The notes below the pieces were generated by a model, which was not told where the DNA came from, did no database searches, and saw only the letters and a program-made list of their open reading frames with translations. Shown one piece after another: positions 31,301 to 46,300 of a DNA stretch of 64,000 nt. This DNA comes from Aricia agestis. Lineage: Eukaryota > Arthropoda > Insecta > Lepidoptera > Lycaenidae. Numbering within the stretch: position 1 is the first letter of the stretch; the number at the start of each line of letters is the position of its first letter. The DNA lies in assembly GCF_905147365.1 (NCBI RefSeq), contig NC_056418.1, positions 6,571,262 through 6,635,261 on the forward strand, given 5' to 3'. Position numbers and translations under genes: made by a program.

Positions 31301-34300
31301 GTACTCATTTATTAAAAGTATCGATAACGCGTTCATTAGTTATGTCCACACTGTGCACTTTCATCTTCAATTTTTGTCATCAACTTTAATATTGGCGCAT
31401 TCAAAAATTGAATGCGTCAAGGAACGCAACGCCAATATTGTCATTTTTGAAGTTTTGGATACGGTCAGAGGGCATGCGTCGCGGGCATGCCTCACGTTCA
31501 CTGTTGACTGCATTATAACGCATGCCCTTGACGAACAGGAAAAGGCACAGTGTGGAAAAAGCTATAAGGCTTTTAGTGAAACCACTCTCCTGACGTCACA
31601 CCTAATTTAACTAACATTTGCATACGATCACGTGATCACGCGGAGACCGCGAGGTCACCGGAAGCCGCGTCACTAAGACCATGCGCACACTATCCGCTAA
31701 TAGAGTAAGAGCCAGGGGAAACCAGACCTTTGTCATTTTATAAAAGCTGAAAGTTTCTGTACATGTCCCCTATAGATGTAAAAACGACTTGTGCAATCTT
31801 TTTACGTGGGAGAGCCATGCTTCGGCACGAATGGGCCGGCTCGACCGGAGAAATACCACGTTCTCACAGAAAACCGGCGTGAAACAGCGCTTGCGCTGTG
31901 TTTCGCCGAGTGAGTGAGTTTACCGGAGGCCCAATTCCCTTTCCTATCCTCCTCTATTCCTTTCCCCTCCCATCCCTACCCTCCCCTATTACCCTTTTCC
32001 CTCTTAAAAGGCCGGCAACGCACCTGCAGCTCTTCTGATGCTGCGAGTGTCCATGGGCGACGGAAGTTGCTTTCCATCAGGTGACCCGTTTGCTCGTTTG
32101 CCCCCTTCTTTCATAAAAAAAAAAAAAAAAATAGGGTTTGGGTCGCGGTTAGTTTAGGATTTTAGGAGCTATCAAGTAGTAAAGGTATACCTAACTAACG
32201 CTAAAGTAAAAATTATAAACCGCGACCAGAATTTTGTAGTTGCTAGTCGTTAATAACTCTTTTAGTGTCTAAGCACACTATGCCGAATTTCCGCGGCGGA
32301 AATTCCGCATAATTACGTCAGCAATGTCAAACGCATACAATATAACGCGACGGAATTTCGGCATGTAGTGTCATCGGTAATTTTAAAAAATATATTGCAG
32401 GCAGGCAAGCCGAACTTCCGCCGCGGAAATTCGGTGTTTAGACACTTAGGGACAAGTACAGAAAACTTTACGTTTTTATAAAATAATGAAGACCTGGCTG
32501 CCGCTGACTCTTGGGCCATAAGGCCAAACGCAAAGTATCCACTAAGGACAAACACACATTAAGGCCACACTAAAGCCCGCTAGTTCGAAGGCCGTGGGCA
32601 AACTCAATACTTACCCTTGAATATTATTGAGCAAGGCTTTATATTATGAGTTTGGAGTTCCATTTCATTGTTAGCCCGAATGTGAGACGTTGGTTAGTTT
32701 TCCTTGAAGCTAACTTAAGCTTACCAATGTCTTGTAATACATCCACTTATTGATAAGCAAGCGTAATACGTTGATCATTGATACTGATGTGTTGCTTTTG
32801 TAAGCTTTTTAATTAATAATGACGCAATATTTGCAATATAAATCGCCGTGACTTTTGAAAATATTTTTACGTACCCCATTTAGTAATAAAAAGATTTACG
32901 CTGTGTAAAGACGTTACAGTTATTCAATGTTTTGTGACTTGTCCATTGTCCATGTCTGTCCACGCCGCTTTTCTAATTTATAAGAAAAGAACCAAATATA
33001 CAGTATTAGGTAAGTTCAATAGAGTTTTGGAATTGCTAAACATTATAGCGGAAAATACTAGCATTTTCCATTAATATGTCCCCCGTTTAAGACATAAGAA
33101 AGTCTAACCGTTGCGTGTTCCGAGCGAATCAAGTAGGCGCGTAACTTCGTGCTCCATAATAGTTATAAAACAATGAACGTTGATTAGCTTTGAATAGCAA
33201 TTCCCACCCACCATGCTTCGATATAACCTAGAAATTATTAATTATTTTATTAGATAAATTGATCACTAGACTATTAATATACAACAAACTAGCTGTCCCG
33301 GTGAACTTCGTGTCACTTTAAAACCTTCCCTGGACTTCTACGAATATTTTAAGACTAAAATCAGCCCAATCCGTTCAGCCGTTTTCGAGTTTTAGCGTTA
33401 CTAACACATTTGAAAATCCATTTTTATGTATAAAATATAGATTGGGCTGACCTAACTAATTTGGTCGGGTAGTGTTAAACTCAGGAGGCCTACTACGCCG
33501 AAATACTTACGAAATACTACGAAAACGAAAATGCCGCGTCCTAGTCTAATTTTGTGTTCATTTCACGTTTGTAAGACGCGGCATTCCGATTCGTTCGTTT
33601 GAGTCTCAAAACGGTTTGGTTGTATGGCCCCTGGTTGGATCACTATTGACGATTCACGAAGCCTAAGGCTTGGCCCACACGTACCACAACCACACCACAC
33701 CGTCGGCATAAAATGTGATCATCTGTATCACACGCGTGGTTGATAACGACTGCAAATGTGGTACGTGCGAATAGTCCTATTAATTTTCAATACATGGTAT
33801 ACGCCCGACCACATGATGTGGTTGTGGTTGTGGTGTTGTGGTGTACGAGTGGAACAGCCATAAGCTTGATATAACCCAACCAAATCATCCGCTATTCTAT
33901 GCCTTTGAATAATTTTATCCAAAGGATTGATTATGAATGGTGAATTCCAAATTATATTAATTACTCAACTAAGCAATTTATATAGTTTTCATTACCCTAC
34001 AAGTAAAGAAATCTTTTGACGATACAGTTAAACAAATGTATAACTGTCAAAATCATAATCTTACGTCGGTTTTTTCGTATTTATGTAGGTGCAAAACAAA
34101 TTTACTGTATTAATTTATCGTAAATGTTTCAATGTTAATATTTTAGTTGACATAATTATAGACATGGGTTAGACTAGACGCATTTTCACCAAAATATAAA
34201 TAAAGGATTTTTAACCGATACCGAGGTTGTAGACGACTTTAATAAGTTTTGTTTTCGTGAAAATTATTTTGTCAAAAGAAGTAAACTCTAAACACACAGT

Positions 34301-37300
34301 AAACAAAATATACCTATACCGTTTATTTTTGCCCTATGTCTGTTTGAAAACAAGCCAATACGTGTTTGACATTGACAGATTTGAATTTTTCATGTTTTCG
34401 TGTTTTGATCTTGAAGTTTGACCGTAGCTGTCGGCGTGTCGGCTACTACAATGTACTCTTTTGTTTATTTAGAAGCTTATTTATTACTAGCTGTCCCGGC
34501 AAACGTTGCTCAATGCATGCAATAATAGTATTTCGAGCATATTGTTATTTTATAAAGTGACTGAATAAGTATGTTACCATGGCAACGTCCCGTCCCGTCC
34601 CGTCGCACAAACAATGGTCGCCGTCAGTCTCGAGTTGTAATAATTTACTATTATATAATCAACAAATGCACTTATCAATATAAAAAGTACCTAGTAGCCG
34701 ATTCTTAGACCCACTGAATATGCATATAACATTTGGTTAAAATCAGTAAAGCCGTTTTGGAGGAGTACGCGGACTAACATTGTGACACTAGAATTTTATA
34801 TATAAGATTAATTATTTTTTCCTTTTCATGCTAATACTGTAAATGTGAAACGTCGTCGGTTTCGATGAACCAATTTCGATGAAAATTGAAATTTAGTATA
34901 GAGATATTTTGGGTCCCGTGAAAGGACATGGGATAGTATTTCTACGTTCGGTTCCCACACGATGTATAAATTTGCGGACACCATTTAGTTTATTGAATAT
35001 CATGAGTTGAACTTGTACCTACTATCAGATAAATTATTTATTCATACGCAGATGTCGGACATACTTAATTTGGTCGCGTTATACAAATCCCACACGATAG
35101 ATCACTATTAAGTTCGGCTATCAGTCTATGAATCAATTTCTTCGATGGAACATAGTATGCATTGCGTCGTTACCATAAACTATAAAGTTAATATACCTAG
35201 CGGAATAGAGAAACAAAGACCTGAGCAAGAGAGATGTCACTAGCAGTAACACTGTGTGGTAAAAAGAGACGTGTGTTACATGACAGCAGCACTATTTTTT
35301 TGACGTCCAGTCGGCACGTGCCGCACGTTAACATTAATCTCATAGAATTTATGTTCAATCATCCTTGTGTAAGTGTATACGTACACATATTTTTCACACA
35401 GATGAAAACCAATTTCGGTATCGTTTGACAGCTCGAGATTGTTGCTCTATTCCGCTAGGTATAATACCTTTATGGTAGTTACAGAGTCTGGCGTAGGCCG
35501 TAGCACTTTGTAGCACGGCGTAGCTCTGAGGTCTACGAAATCATCTAAGAACTTTATACTTTTTTATCGGATGAATATTCGACAAAATATATACTTATTA
35601 TTATTCATTTAATAAGTATACCCACGATGTAGAATTTTACCTCATTTTTATATTGCTTCTAACTTTGGATGGTGCGCCCGTAAATTGAAATATCAAGTCC
35701 AAGTATTGAAAACTCAATAGCTTTTTCCACACTGTGCCTTTTTCTGTTCGTCAAGGGCATGCATTATAGCGCAGTCAACAGCGAACGTGAGGCATGCCCG
35801 CGACACAATAGACATAACTACCCCGCGACGTATGCCTTCTGACCCATAAAGTAAATAGACCTAGCGGAATAGAGAAACAATCTCGAGCTGTCAAACAAAA
35901 CCGAAATTGGTTTTATCTGTGTGTAAAAATATGTGTACGTTCTTACACAAGCATGATTAAACATGATTTCTATGAAATTAAATTGTCAACGTGGCCGTCA
36001 AAAAAAGATTGCTGCTATCATTTATCACACGTCTCTTTTTAAGTTTTTACCACGCAGTGTTAGACCGGGCGCGCACTAGCGGCCAAGCCGCGGCGGCCAT
36101 CGAGATATATACGAGGGGAGGTCCAAAAGTTCGCGGAATGGAGGGGATGGAGTGGGGATAGGGTAGCTCGCTTAGTGTCATACTAATTGAGCACTCATAA
36201 TTAGTATATATATAAAATCTCAACCCTATAGCGCCATCCGTTTACGAGTACTCGCCTGCTAAACAAGTCAATCCGGAAGCAAACTGCAACTATGGAGAAA
36301 ATTGAACATCGCGCTGTGATAAAATTCCTTACCAAGCAAGGAAAAAACGTTCAAACCATTTTAAATGAAATGGAAGCCGTTTATGGAAATCGGTGCCCTG
36401 GTAAAACAATGGTTTATAAGTGGCATGGACTTTTCAAACATGGTCGAGATTCAATTGAAGACGACCCTCGCTCTGGGCGGCCAGCTGAGGCCACCACATC
36501 AGACATCGTCGAAAAAGTCGAAAAACTTGTACTGGAAGACACACGTTTAAAGAAAAAACAATTATCTGCATTTGTTGGAGTATCAGATACAACCATTTGC
36601 GGATCCTGCACGACCACTTGGGCATGACTAAAGTCAGTGCAAGATGGGTGCCGAGAATGCTCACGCCGCTTCAAAAACAGCAACGCATCGACGCGTCTAA
36701 GCACTTTTTGGAGGTGTGTGGAGACAACCCTGTGCAGATTTTGGAGCGGATTGTTACTGGAAATAAAACATGGGTTCATCACTTTGAACCTGGATCAAAA
36801 CAGGAGTCCATACAATAGCACAAACAGGGTACACCACCTCCCAAGAAATTCAAAGTGTCAGAATCGGCTGGAAAGTTGATGGCCACTGTTTTTTGGGATT
36901 ATGAGGGAATATTACTGATTGATTATAAAGAAAAAGGTACCACTATAACCGGAGAATACTACGCATTAATATTGGAAAAGTTAAAGGAGACAATTAAAGA
37001 AAAACGTCGTAGAAAATTGGCCAAGGGTGTGTTGCTTTTGCAAGACAACGCGCCGGTTCACAAGAGCCGAGTTGCCATGGCTGCTCTTCACACGCATGGA
37101 TTCGAACCACTTGTTCACCCACCCTACAGTCTAGACCTGGCCCCTAGCGATTTTTATTTGTTTCCAAATTTAAAAAAAGAGCTAAGGGGAAGGAAATTTT
37201 CCGACGATAACGAAGTGAAGAAGGCAATTTCGGCGCATTTTGAGGCCAAAGACAAAAAATATTTTTTCGATGGTTTAGAAAAATTAATTCATAGATCAAA

Positions 37301-40300
37301 TAAATATATTACACTTAAGGGTGATTATATTGAAAAGGAAAAATAAATTTATTGTTATATTTTATTAACAACCCTTTCATTCCGCGAACTTTTGGACCTC
37401 CCCTCGTACCTTAGTATGAAACCGCCATCTAAGATGACGCGCGGCGGCCAGGTCCGAAAGCGCCCAGCGGCCACACCATACTTTCGATGGCCGCTAGTGC
37501 ACGCCCGGGCTAACTGATAGTGACATCTCTCTTGCTCAGGCCTTTGTTTCTCTATTCCGCTAGATATATTAACTTTATGCTCTGACCGTATTCAAAACTT
37601 CAAAAATGACAATATTGGCGTTGCGTTCCTTGACGCATTCAATTATTGAATACGCCAATATGAAAGTTGATGACGAAAATTTAAGATGAAAGTGCACAGT
37701 GTGGACATAACTTATGACCGTTATAAAATTGTTTACATGATACGAGTATAATGGAGTTACGTGGCGTATATCATAGCTATAAATCACTCAAACTTTTCCA
37801 ATAATATTTGCATGTCATAATATATTATCGACGAGAAGTGTATTTTATATGCAAAATATTAGGCAAGGGCATTTTGAAGATCGCAATATAATCTTACAAT
37901 TTTAAATAATCATATAAGGCCGCGCGGACGGTCAACAAAAATGTTGTTACAGCTCGCCATATTCGAATTATTGTACACTCTATGACATACAAAATATTTA
38001 TTTTGCAAAAAACTTGACTTAATAGTCCTTAATAGTTCCTAAATAGGAAAACAACCACGATTTGTGGAAATTTACTCATTGTTTTTCGTGTGTTCTAACA
38101 CACGAAAAACAAATTTTTGACTCTAGTCAAAAATTTGAAAACAAAACATTTTTGTCGACCGTACGCGTATGGTCTCAGACTTATGTAGAGACCTAAGTCT
38201 TTTAAAGAGAGTTCGTAGTATCAGTGGCCATTAAAGTTTCGGGCAAGATAAACATGGTTAGGGTAATTGCAACTTAGGGGCAGCTTGTATAGGATTTAAA
38301 GAAAAATATTTACCTAGAAGATGTGATGAGGTAAGTGAGAGACCAATTAAGACAAAACAATTACTGTTTATTTTCAAGTTTTCAATATAATTAAGTATAT
38401 TATACGCAAGGTGCATAACCTTGATTTTCTATTACATAAACTAACTTATAACACACAAAAATATATTTATTCTAATTCTGGAAGCTTCGAAATCCTTATA
38501 GTCTCTTGCGAATAAACTCATCGCTTTTAAATGACCCAATTTATCTCAAAGCAAAAATCGCTATTCGATTTTTGGCAACAATTCAACTCGAAGTGCAAAG
38601 TGACCAGTGGCCGACATTCGGTCATTTTCGGCCACTGCTCGGCCATCATTCGGCCACTGTTTGGCCACTGTCACACGTCCACGAGGACACATATTTTAAA
38701 AACTGATGACACTAGTGGAGCGTGGCTCGGAAACCTAAAATGTTTACACTTCCGCACCTAATAGTTTTAAATTTCTGCATAGGGTATTTTTAGTTGATCG
38801 AGAATAGAATTTAGTTATAGTTTGTTTTATCTAGTGGTGTCAAATTAAGGATATTAACCGTGATACATATTATGTGCTTGTTTATTATTTAAATGGGCGA
38901 TGCTTCAGCTCAATTAATGCCTCGTGTAGGTAGGTTTTTGGCTAATAATATTAAATTATGGCGGTCAAATGCTGCATACATGGCCAAGATAAACATACAT
39001 TAAAAATACTTGTGGCACTCGGGGACTGTCACTATTGTATAGCAATAGCTAATACTGTCTTAGACACGCATACGTCTAGTCGTACGCACACAAACACCGT
39101 GCTGAAGTCTGCCGAACTGAAGCGACGTTAGACAATGCGTGTTAGGTTTATTTTCGATACGTAATTTCTTGATTCGGTCGCCGCGCTAATAGCCCGTAAT
39201 AAAACCTACGCAATAGATTTAAAAAATTGATCTTCACAAACTTATAACAACTAATTAACCTCAAATGCGACATTTAGGTTCCTTATAACCCAATTCAAGA
39301 AACATACTTGACCCACATTTTTGCCCAATTCAGTAGTATACATTTAATCCTAGCCAAAAGTGCAAGATCCTCACCAGTCTTGCTGGCGTCCTTGATGAGT
39401 CCGTCGATGAGGTCGTCGCTGACTTCGATGCCGAGGTTCCGCAGCATAAACTGCAGCTCTGCCGGCGTCACGTGGCCGTCGCTGTCCCGGTCTAGCAGGC
39501 CGAATGCTGTGCGGAGATCTGGAATGGATATAATACACTGTGGTTAGCACGTTGTTTTTTTTTTATAAAATAAGGGGCGGCAAACTAGCAGCCGGATCAC
39601 CTGATGGAAAGCAACTACTCACAAAAAATTAGCTTGATAGTAATTAAAAAAAAATTGTTCTAGGGCTCCCGTACTTGTAGAGTGACATGTAACATAACCA
39701 ATTACCCTTTGGCCTGTGATTTAGTTCTTTTTTTTTCAATTTAAAATATAAATATATATAAATAAATATTTAATTATATATATGTCAAACAAAATAATAT
39801 TATATTGATGTTAAAATTGCCCTTGACTCAGTTGTGGATTATAATGTTGGCAGTTGGCACCGGTCCTTGAGCAAAAGAACATAACAAACTTTCAGATTCT
39901 TTAGCCCGATAAACTATAAATGTATTTTATTACAATTGCTACAAAACAACAATAACCGAGGTATTTTAGTCTTAATATAAAGTAAAAACTAAAATTCGAC
40001 CAACTGGTAACGTACCTAACGTTACCATGCATTTATTTCCTTTAATACTGTGAGATTTAAATTAGTCGTATTGTAGCCGCCTCAATTTCCATTATCAGGT
40101 AGGTTATACAAATACGACGCAATGAAATGTAGATGCTGTGAATTGTGATGTTATCTTATTTTTCGGCTGTTTATTACTAAAAATTATCTACAAACTATGC
40201 CAACTTCTTATCTGACGATAAAATGAAAATTATTTATAAGCGCCACCTAGTCTCTGGCAACACGTAGAAAATATTGAACTATTTAAAAACATATAATGGA

Positions 40301-43300
40301 GAGGGCACTGTTGGTAATTTCATGTTCATTTTAACATTAATACACTTTATATACATAATATATCATCATAATATTAATACACGAACGAAAAACTTTGTAA
40401 CCCTTTCTACGAAAAATGGGAAAACGTAGGTGCATGAAATTTTGCAGTTATAGTTTATATGGTGCCCTTACCATATACTTACATTACCATCGAGCTAATA
40501 TTATTTTGAAATTATGCTTTTATCATACATTTTTTTAACAAATAGAACATTACACACACTACAACACACACACATGAGAAATGACAGATTTTTGAGTGAC
40601 AAGCCTATACATACGAATTATACTCTTTTATTTATGGTTGAAGTCTGTTGACAACAAGTTGACAAATTGAAAATGGATTAAGTATAGTTTTTTTTTTATT
40701 GAATCTAAGATACTATTAGACAATGCTTACACGGCCAGTCTGAGATCAGCTAAGTCCCAGAGACAAGAGTTGAAAAAAAAAGATGAAGTCTTTTTACAAA
40801 ATATAGGTAGTAGTCCTAATGTCGTTGAAACTAAGGTGGAATTTCGACCATTGGGCGATCTCTAGTTATATTTAAAAAGACTTACAGAATTCGTTATTCT
40901 TTGGCGATGCCATCAGAAAGTCGGTTGCGAGCGTATATTTTCTATATTATCTCCACACCTTGTACTGTTATCTACCGAAATGTTTCATGGAAATGAGTGC
41001 CATCTCATCAGTTTACCTTATAACGTTCACAATATTGACAAAAGATCAACGTCTCCTTTCTTATCTTTGAGATAGCTTAACTATAGTGTCGTTAAACATA
41101 ATCATGATAATTGTGATGGAAAACTTTTCCGTTATTACTCACTAGCGAATATAATCATAATCTAACGCAGAGGGCGTTACTAGCACATACAGTAAATAAT
41201 CCGGCCAAAATCCGACATTTTGCACACATGATCTCTAAACTAACTAAAATAAATAAATTAAAATATTAAATAAACTAGATATATGTGTTTGATTTAAAAT
41301 CCGCTGATTATGTTCTACGAAATGATCCGGATCAAAACTTTCTAAATAATAGTAAAAACGGTGTTTTAAATCAATCAAAACAAAACCATTCGTCATCAGC
41401 GGGCTTAATGCCATGATTTGCATTTTCCTCTGATTAGTGACTTGCTCATTTCTGATATGTCTACCAACAAAACGTATCAATCAAATTATAAATGGAATTT
41501 ATGCGGTTAAATAATAAGACGTAATCCCACCAAAACATTTCTTGTAAAATGTAGCCGAGACGACCACATGAGGTTTACCCTGTGAAAAAGATATGAGATC
41601 TAATGTAGAGCCAATAGCTTCTGAATCTACACGGCCCAACCCTAACTTCAGCAAATTCTACATACCAGTAAATAAAAGGCTTCGCCCTTTCGCTACCGTC
41701 GTAGAGGTGAAGCGAATATTTAGTTTCTGATCTGAAGTTGGTAACGAAACAGCCAAGCCGTACATATTCACTGATAATATGTAGAATTTGCTTATGTTAG
41801 GGACAGTATATTTAGGCCGAGTAGATTCAGAAGTATATGAATTTTTTGTTGGTTGTACATACTAAACTTAGATTACGTACCAAATTTCAAATTTCTAGTG
41901 GTTTCTAGCACTTCAGGAAGTAGCCAAACATTTTAATAATCATCAGTGTGTCATTGTATGAGTGAGTCAGTGACAAAATCGGTGTATTTTAGATATCAAT
42001 AAATCTATAGTACAAGAGCTGTTCAATTGACACCTCGTATTTTTAACTAGTATACTATTGACATCATATCCTGAAAATATGAACTATTTGGTACATCGGA
42101 AACCAACTCTATGAGGGTTCAAAAAAATGACGAAACACATCGAGAAAAGGTAGGTAAGTGCCCTTGCGCTTCGCTTGGCGAATAGTGGAAAATCAAATAG
42201 TAATAAGTTTTTATTAATCAATGTCTAACAGGCATACTTAGAAACAGTTAATTATTAATTAACTCTAATTAAATCAACAGTTTGGCAGAATATGTGTAAA
42301 GATCATATCAAAATCTACATTAAATTTCAGCTAAATTATCATTAAAATGCCACGAGTGCGATAGTTAATTTATATATAACGATTAAGCTTGAGGTTGATT
42401 AAGATCATTTCATAATAACTATGAAAGGATTAAATGGTACAAACATAAAGCGGTAAACATATCTTCATTGATTTACACCTCGAAATATAGTAAATCCAAT
42501 GTATTTCACGTGGCTATAGTTACGAACAAATTTTTTTTTGTGTCACATTTTAAAAATCCGTAAAAGTTTTCAAAAATCTTAGCAAGGATATTTGCCAAGT
42601 ACGTTGCCGGCCTTAAAGAGAGAATACGAGGTCGGAATGCTCCATACAAAGTGCTACGAAAGTATGACGTCAGTCTTCCGTAGTTTGTACGCATCGGGAG
42701 ACAACTTTGTTCGACAGGTATATTAAATATTGCGTTTATGAAAGTGGTTTCATAATAAAAGTTGCTTTTAATTGCATAAGTTATCGAATTGTATACAAAT
42801 ATTAAAAAATTTAATTGAAAAAAAATTCGACTTGAATATCCAACTTTGAGGGCGCATAACAAAAAAAAATACAAATGCTATCAAACTGAAATTTTGGGAA
42901 CACTTATTTTTTACCGTGATTTCTTTATTTTATTAACAAAATTTAATCTTTGACCTTGTCATCATCCCTATTGTTTATTAGGGGCCGTCCATAAATCACG
43001 TCACGTGTTTGTGCAGTAACAGAAACATCGAGACGTACACAACTTTGTTCAAACGCTGGCGCTAAATACTCATAAATTGAGTGTGTACGGTATTTTAAAA
43101 GAGTAATGACCACCATAAAGATGTGGCATTCTCCTGCCAAGATCAGTAGCTGTAAACGCGGTAGTATTCGGTAAAATTTACAGCTCAAAATACCGCATAC
43201 TTGTGCAATTATTACTGCTCATTTATTTTTAGAAATCTATACATATTATAAAACAAAGTCGCTTTTTTCCCTCATGTCCCTTTGTTTCCTTTAATCTTTA

Positions 43301-46300
43301 AAACTACGCAACAGATTTCGATGATTCTTTCAGTGTTAAGATAGCCCATTTATCGAGGAAGGCTATAGGCTATATTTTATCAAGCTAAGACTAATAGGAG
43401 CGAAGATATAGAGGAAAATGTGGACAAAAACGGGGAAAATTATTCGAAAGGGCTAAATTGAACGCGCTAATCTCAGGAACTACCGGTCCTATTTGAAAAA
43501 TTATTTCAATGTTATATGCCCATTTATTGAGGAATGCTATAGGCTATATTAATTTATCACGCTAAGACTAATAGGAGAATGTGGAAAAAACGGGGGAAAT
43601 TATTTGAAAGGGCTTATCTCGTGAACTACTGGAGCAATTTTTATGTTATTTGGCACAGATTAGATGTAGACCACGTGAAGGATCATAAGCTATCGATTTT
43701 AATCATTTTTTCAGTGGCTATATATTTCATACCCGTGCGACACCGGGGCGGGTCGCTAGTAAAGCTATATAGTTTTCCGAGCTGTGGTGTTTTTGGTGGA
43801 AAATATCACATACTTATAACGTTATTGCCAAAATATCGTGTTCTTACATGAGTTTTATAGTGGTATGCTCTATGTCGCATCCGAAGGCTACTTTAATACC
43901 AAACAAAAAATTCATAAGGCGAACCAAGAACACTAAAAAATTTCACGTAGTTCAGCTGTACGATATATCAATGATTGTCCTTAGAGTTTAAATTAGCATC
44001 TTATTTATAAGTAGTAAATGTAAATATAGTTTGTAGCCCAAATATAATAATTACTATAAAACAAAATAAGTGAACGAAATTAGCTGACTTTTTGGCTGGA
44101 CAGTTCAAGTAAATGGCTGCAACATTTTTGTACAACATTTCGGGTTACTTTTCTCTTATTGTGACGGTATTTAATTAAGAAGCTAACACCGACTACGATT
44201 GCTTGATGTTAACTTGCTTTAAGTTGCCATTCCCATTTTCATTACAGTCAAAATAATTTTCACAATAATCTTAGCAGTATAAATACCATACAGTAGACAG
44301 AATGTAGAGTAGGCTGTGTCCTTGAAATGAAATTCGCTCAACACAGATACAGGCAGGGCCCCCGCTACCATATTATGTGCAATGTGTGCAATGCACACGG
44401 GGCCTTTAGGGGCGCCAAATCGCCATCCTTTACGGGCGGCAAAACCAAGAGCAAAAAAAAATATTATAAAATAAAAGTTAAGAAATTGAATAGCATTAGG
44501 TATGTAACGAAATTGTATTAACATATCGTATTTAATTAGTATAAACAGTTTAAAGTTTAGTTCTTTGCTTTATTTCAAGCACCTACCTACCATCAATAAA
44601 ATATAATTCAAAATGCCTTAAGGGGCGCCAAAATCCTTTTTGCACACGGGCGCCAGTTGCCCTTGCGGGCGCCCTGGATACAAGTATTACGCACCGTGTG
44701 GCGTGATACTATATTATTTGATAGAAATTAAGGTTTAGGGACAAAAACTGAAAATGAACTCTTTTAGAAAAATCTACGATGCCTACCATCGGTTATATCA
44801 CCTGCCTGCGCGATTCAGGAGCTCCAGTATGAATACATTCTACTGTACATTACATTCTGTGGCAATAGCGTGGCTGTAATGTAATTTCGTGTTAAATGTG
44901 TTGGAGATGTTGAATTTAATATGAACTTAAGTGTAGACGTTTACAATCTTGATACTCTCAACGTTTGGCTTTTCGCCAATTTTTTATTGCAAAAACGAAA
45001 TTGGGAAATATATTCGAGATGACTATATAAATTAAATTCACAGCCTGAATTTTTAACGTTTTGTAAGTAATACAGTTATGTAAACGAAAAACCAACATAA
45101 TAATCATACAAAAAACTGTGTGTTCTACCGAAGGAAAATATGGTAGAGTCATATATATCCGATTTGGCTAACATTAGTCTTAAAATATTCGTTGAAGTCC
45201 AGGGAAGGTTTATACGGTGAGAAAATACAGAAAAACTGCGAGTAAAATACTGAAAACGATAATATATTATGGTTTATATTTGACTTACTGTTTAAAATAC
45301 TTCTAAACGATACGAATGAAAATTAAAATCAAAACACACCTAACTTCAGGACTCAGATTCTCAAATACTTTTTCGTAACTGCCTCATTTATAAATCGCTT
45401 TACCGGGGTCACACGGGTGTCGATCAACGCCTTATGAATTATGAATGGCGCTGATTACTGTAATTGTTTCCACAATCTATACATCTTCCTCTTTAAATTG
45501 CCACAACATAATGAAACTCTAACGACTTCACAGAACGTCTACTGTTATGGTTAATTACTACGAAATTGTATTCGATTACGCAGTATTTTAAACTTACAGA
45601 AGTTCTATAAACTTCAGCAGTATTTTAATCCTGCACCCAATTCTACCACTTTACTATTTTATCATTTTAAAAACGCAACATTAAATTATTCGGGTACAGA
45701 TTTGATCATATATAACTAATTTAATCCCTCGACTTTTTTCCTTTGTTTCTATTTTACTTATAAATAAAATAATAGAAGTATTAATAAATAAAGAAACTAA
45801 AGTAAACACACACAAAGTAAATAAGTACGCCAAATATTTAATTCTACAACACGTTTTTGTTTTTTTTCAAGTTTCAAAGCCCTCATTTTGTGTCATATTG
45901 CTTTATTTATGTTCCTAGTACATAAGCAGTCCTAGTGCTCGTTAGTGTTTAAACACAAAACCTAGTTAGAACAATTAGCGCTTCTCTCACGTAAAAACTC
46001 AACTCAATTTCAAATCACGTTGCAGCTGTTAAACATACGAAAGGGTCTGCTTCGTTACGAAGTGAAATATTCGGGTCCAGGTGCCCGATTCTAAAACCTT
46101 GAATTTCGCCTTAATTGCTGACCGCTAGACCGCTTAAAACAAACACGATTTTGAAAACACTTAATAAATGTGTCACCAACATTCTGAGGCTCTATGGACG
46201 TAGGTGATTAGGTTACATGCCGAATTTATGTAGAGGACGCTACTTAATAGTGTTTTAATTACGCACGTAAATTTTGATATTTCAACGATAAAGAACCATT

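Larger units (their letters stand above)
36063..37513. mobile_element. GC-rich MITE family C (interrupted)
   Basis: gaccgggcgcgcactagcgg at the left is mirrored by ccgctagtgcacgcccgggc at the right. The body cggcggcca repeats on both sides. It is bracketed by ta/taa and interrupts MITE B. The end at 178-224 is the same family. Confidence 0.75.
35726..37705. mobile_element. four-level nest of elements (A containing B containing C containing mariner)
   Basis: Outer MITE A (35726-35844 and 37580-37705) is the reverse of 31345-31556. Inside is MITE B (35845-37579; flanks ttctgacc / ctctgacc). Inside B at the sequence gtgtta/ctgatag is GC-rich MITE C (36063-37513). Inside C at TA is a mariner (36112-37406). 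Each interrupted host element has an uninterrupted relative elsewhere in the window except C. Confidence 0.85.

Noticed and set aside
41244..41480. 78-codon minus-strand ORF with some hydrophobic pattern, suspected receptor fragment
   Set aside because: No recognisable motif, no splice context and no neighbouring exons of the same character.
42506..42874. 122-codon minus-strand ORF
   Set aside because: Composition follows AT-rich intron sequence, part overlaps a SINE-like phrase, and no domain is seen.
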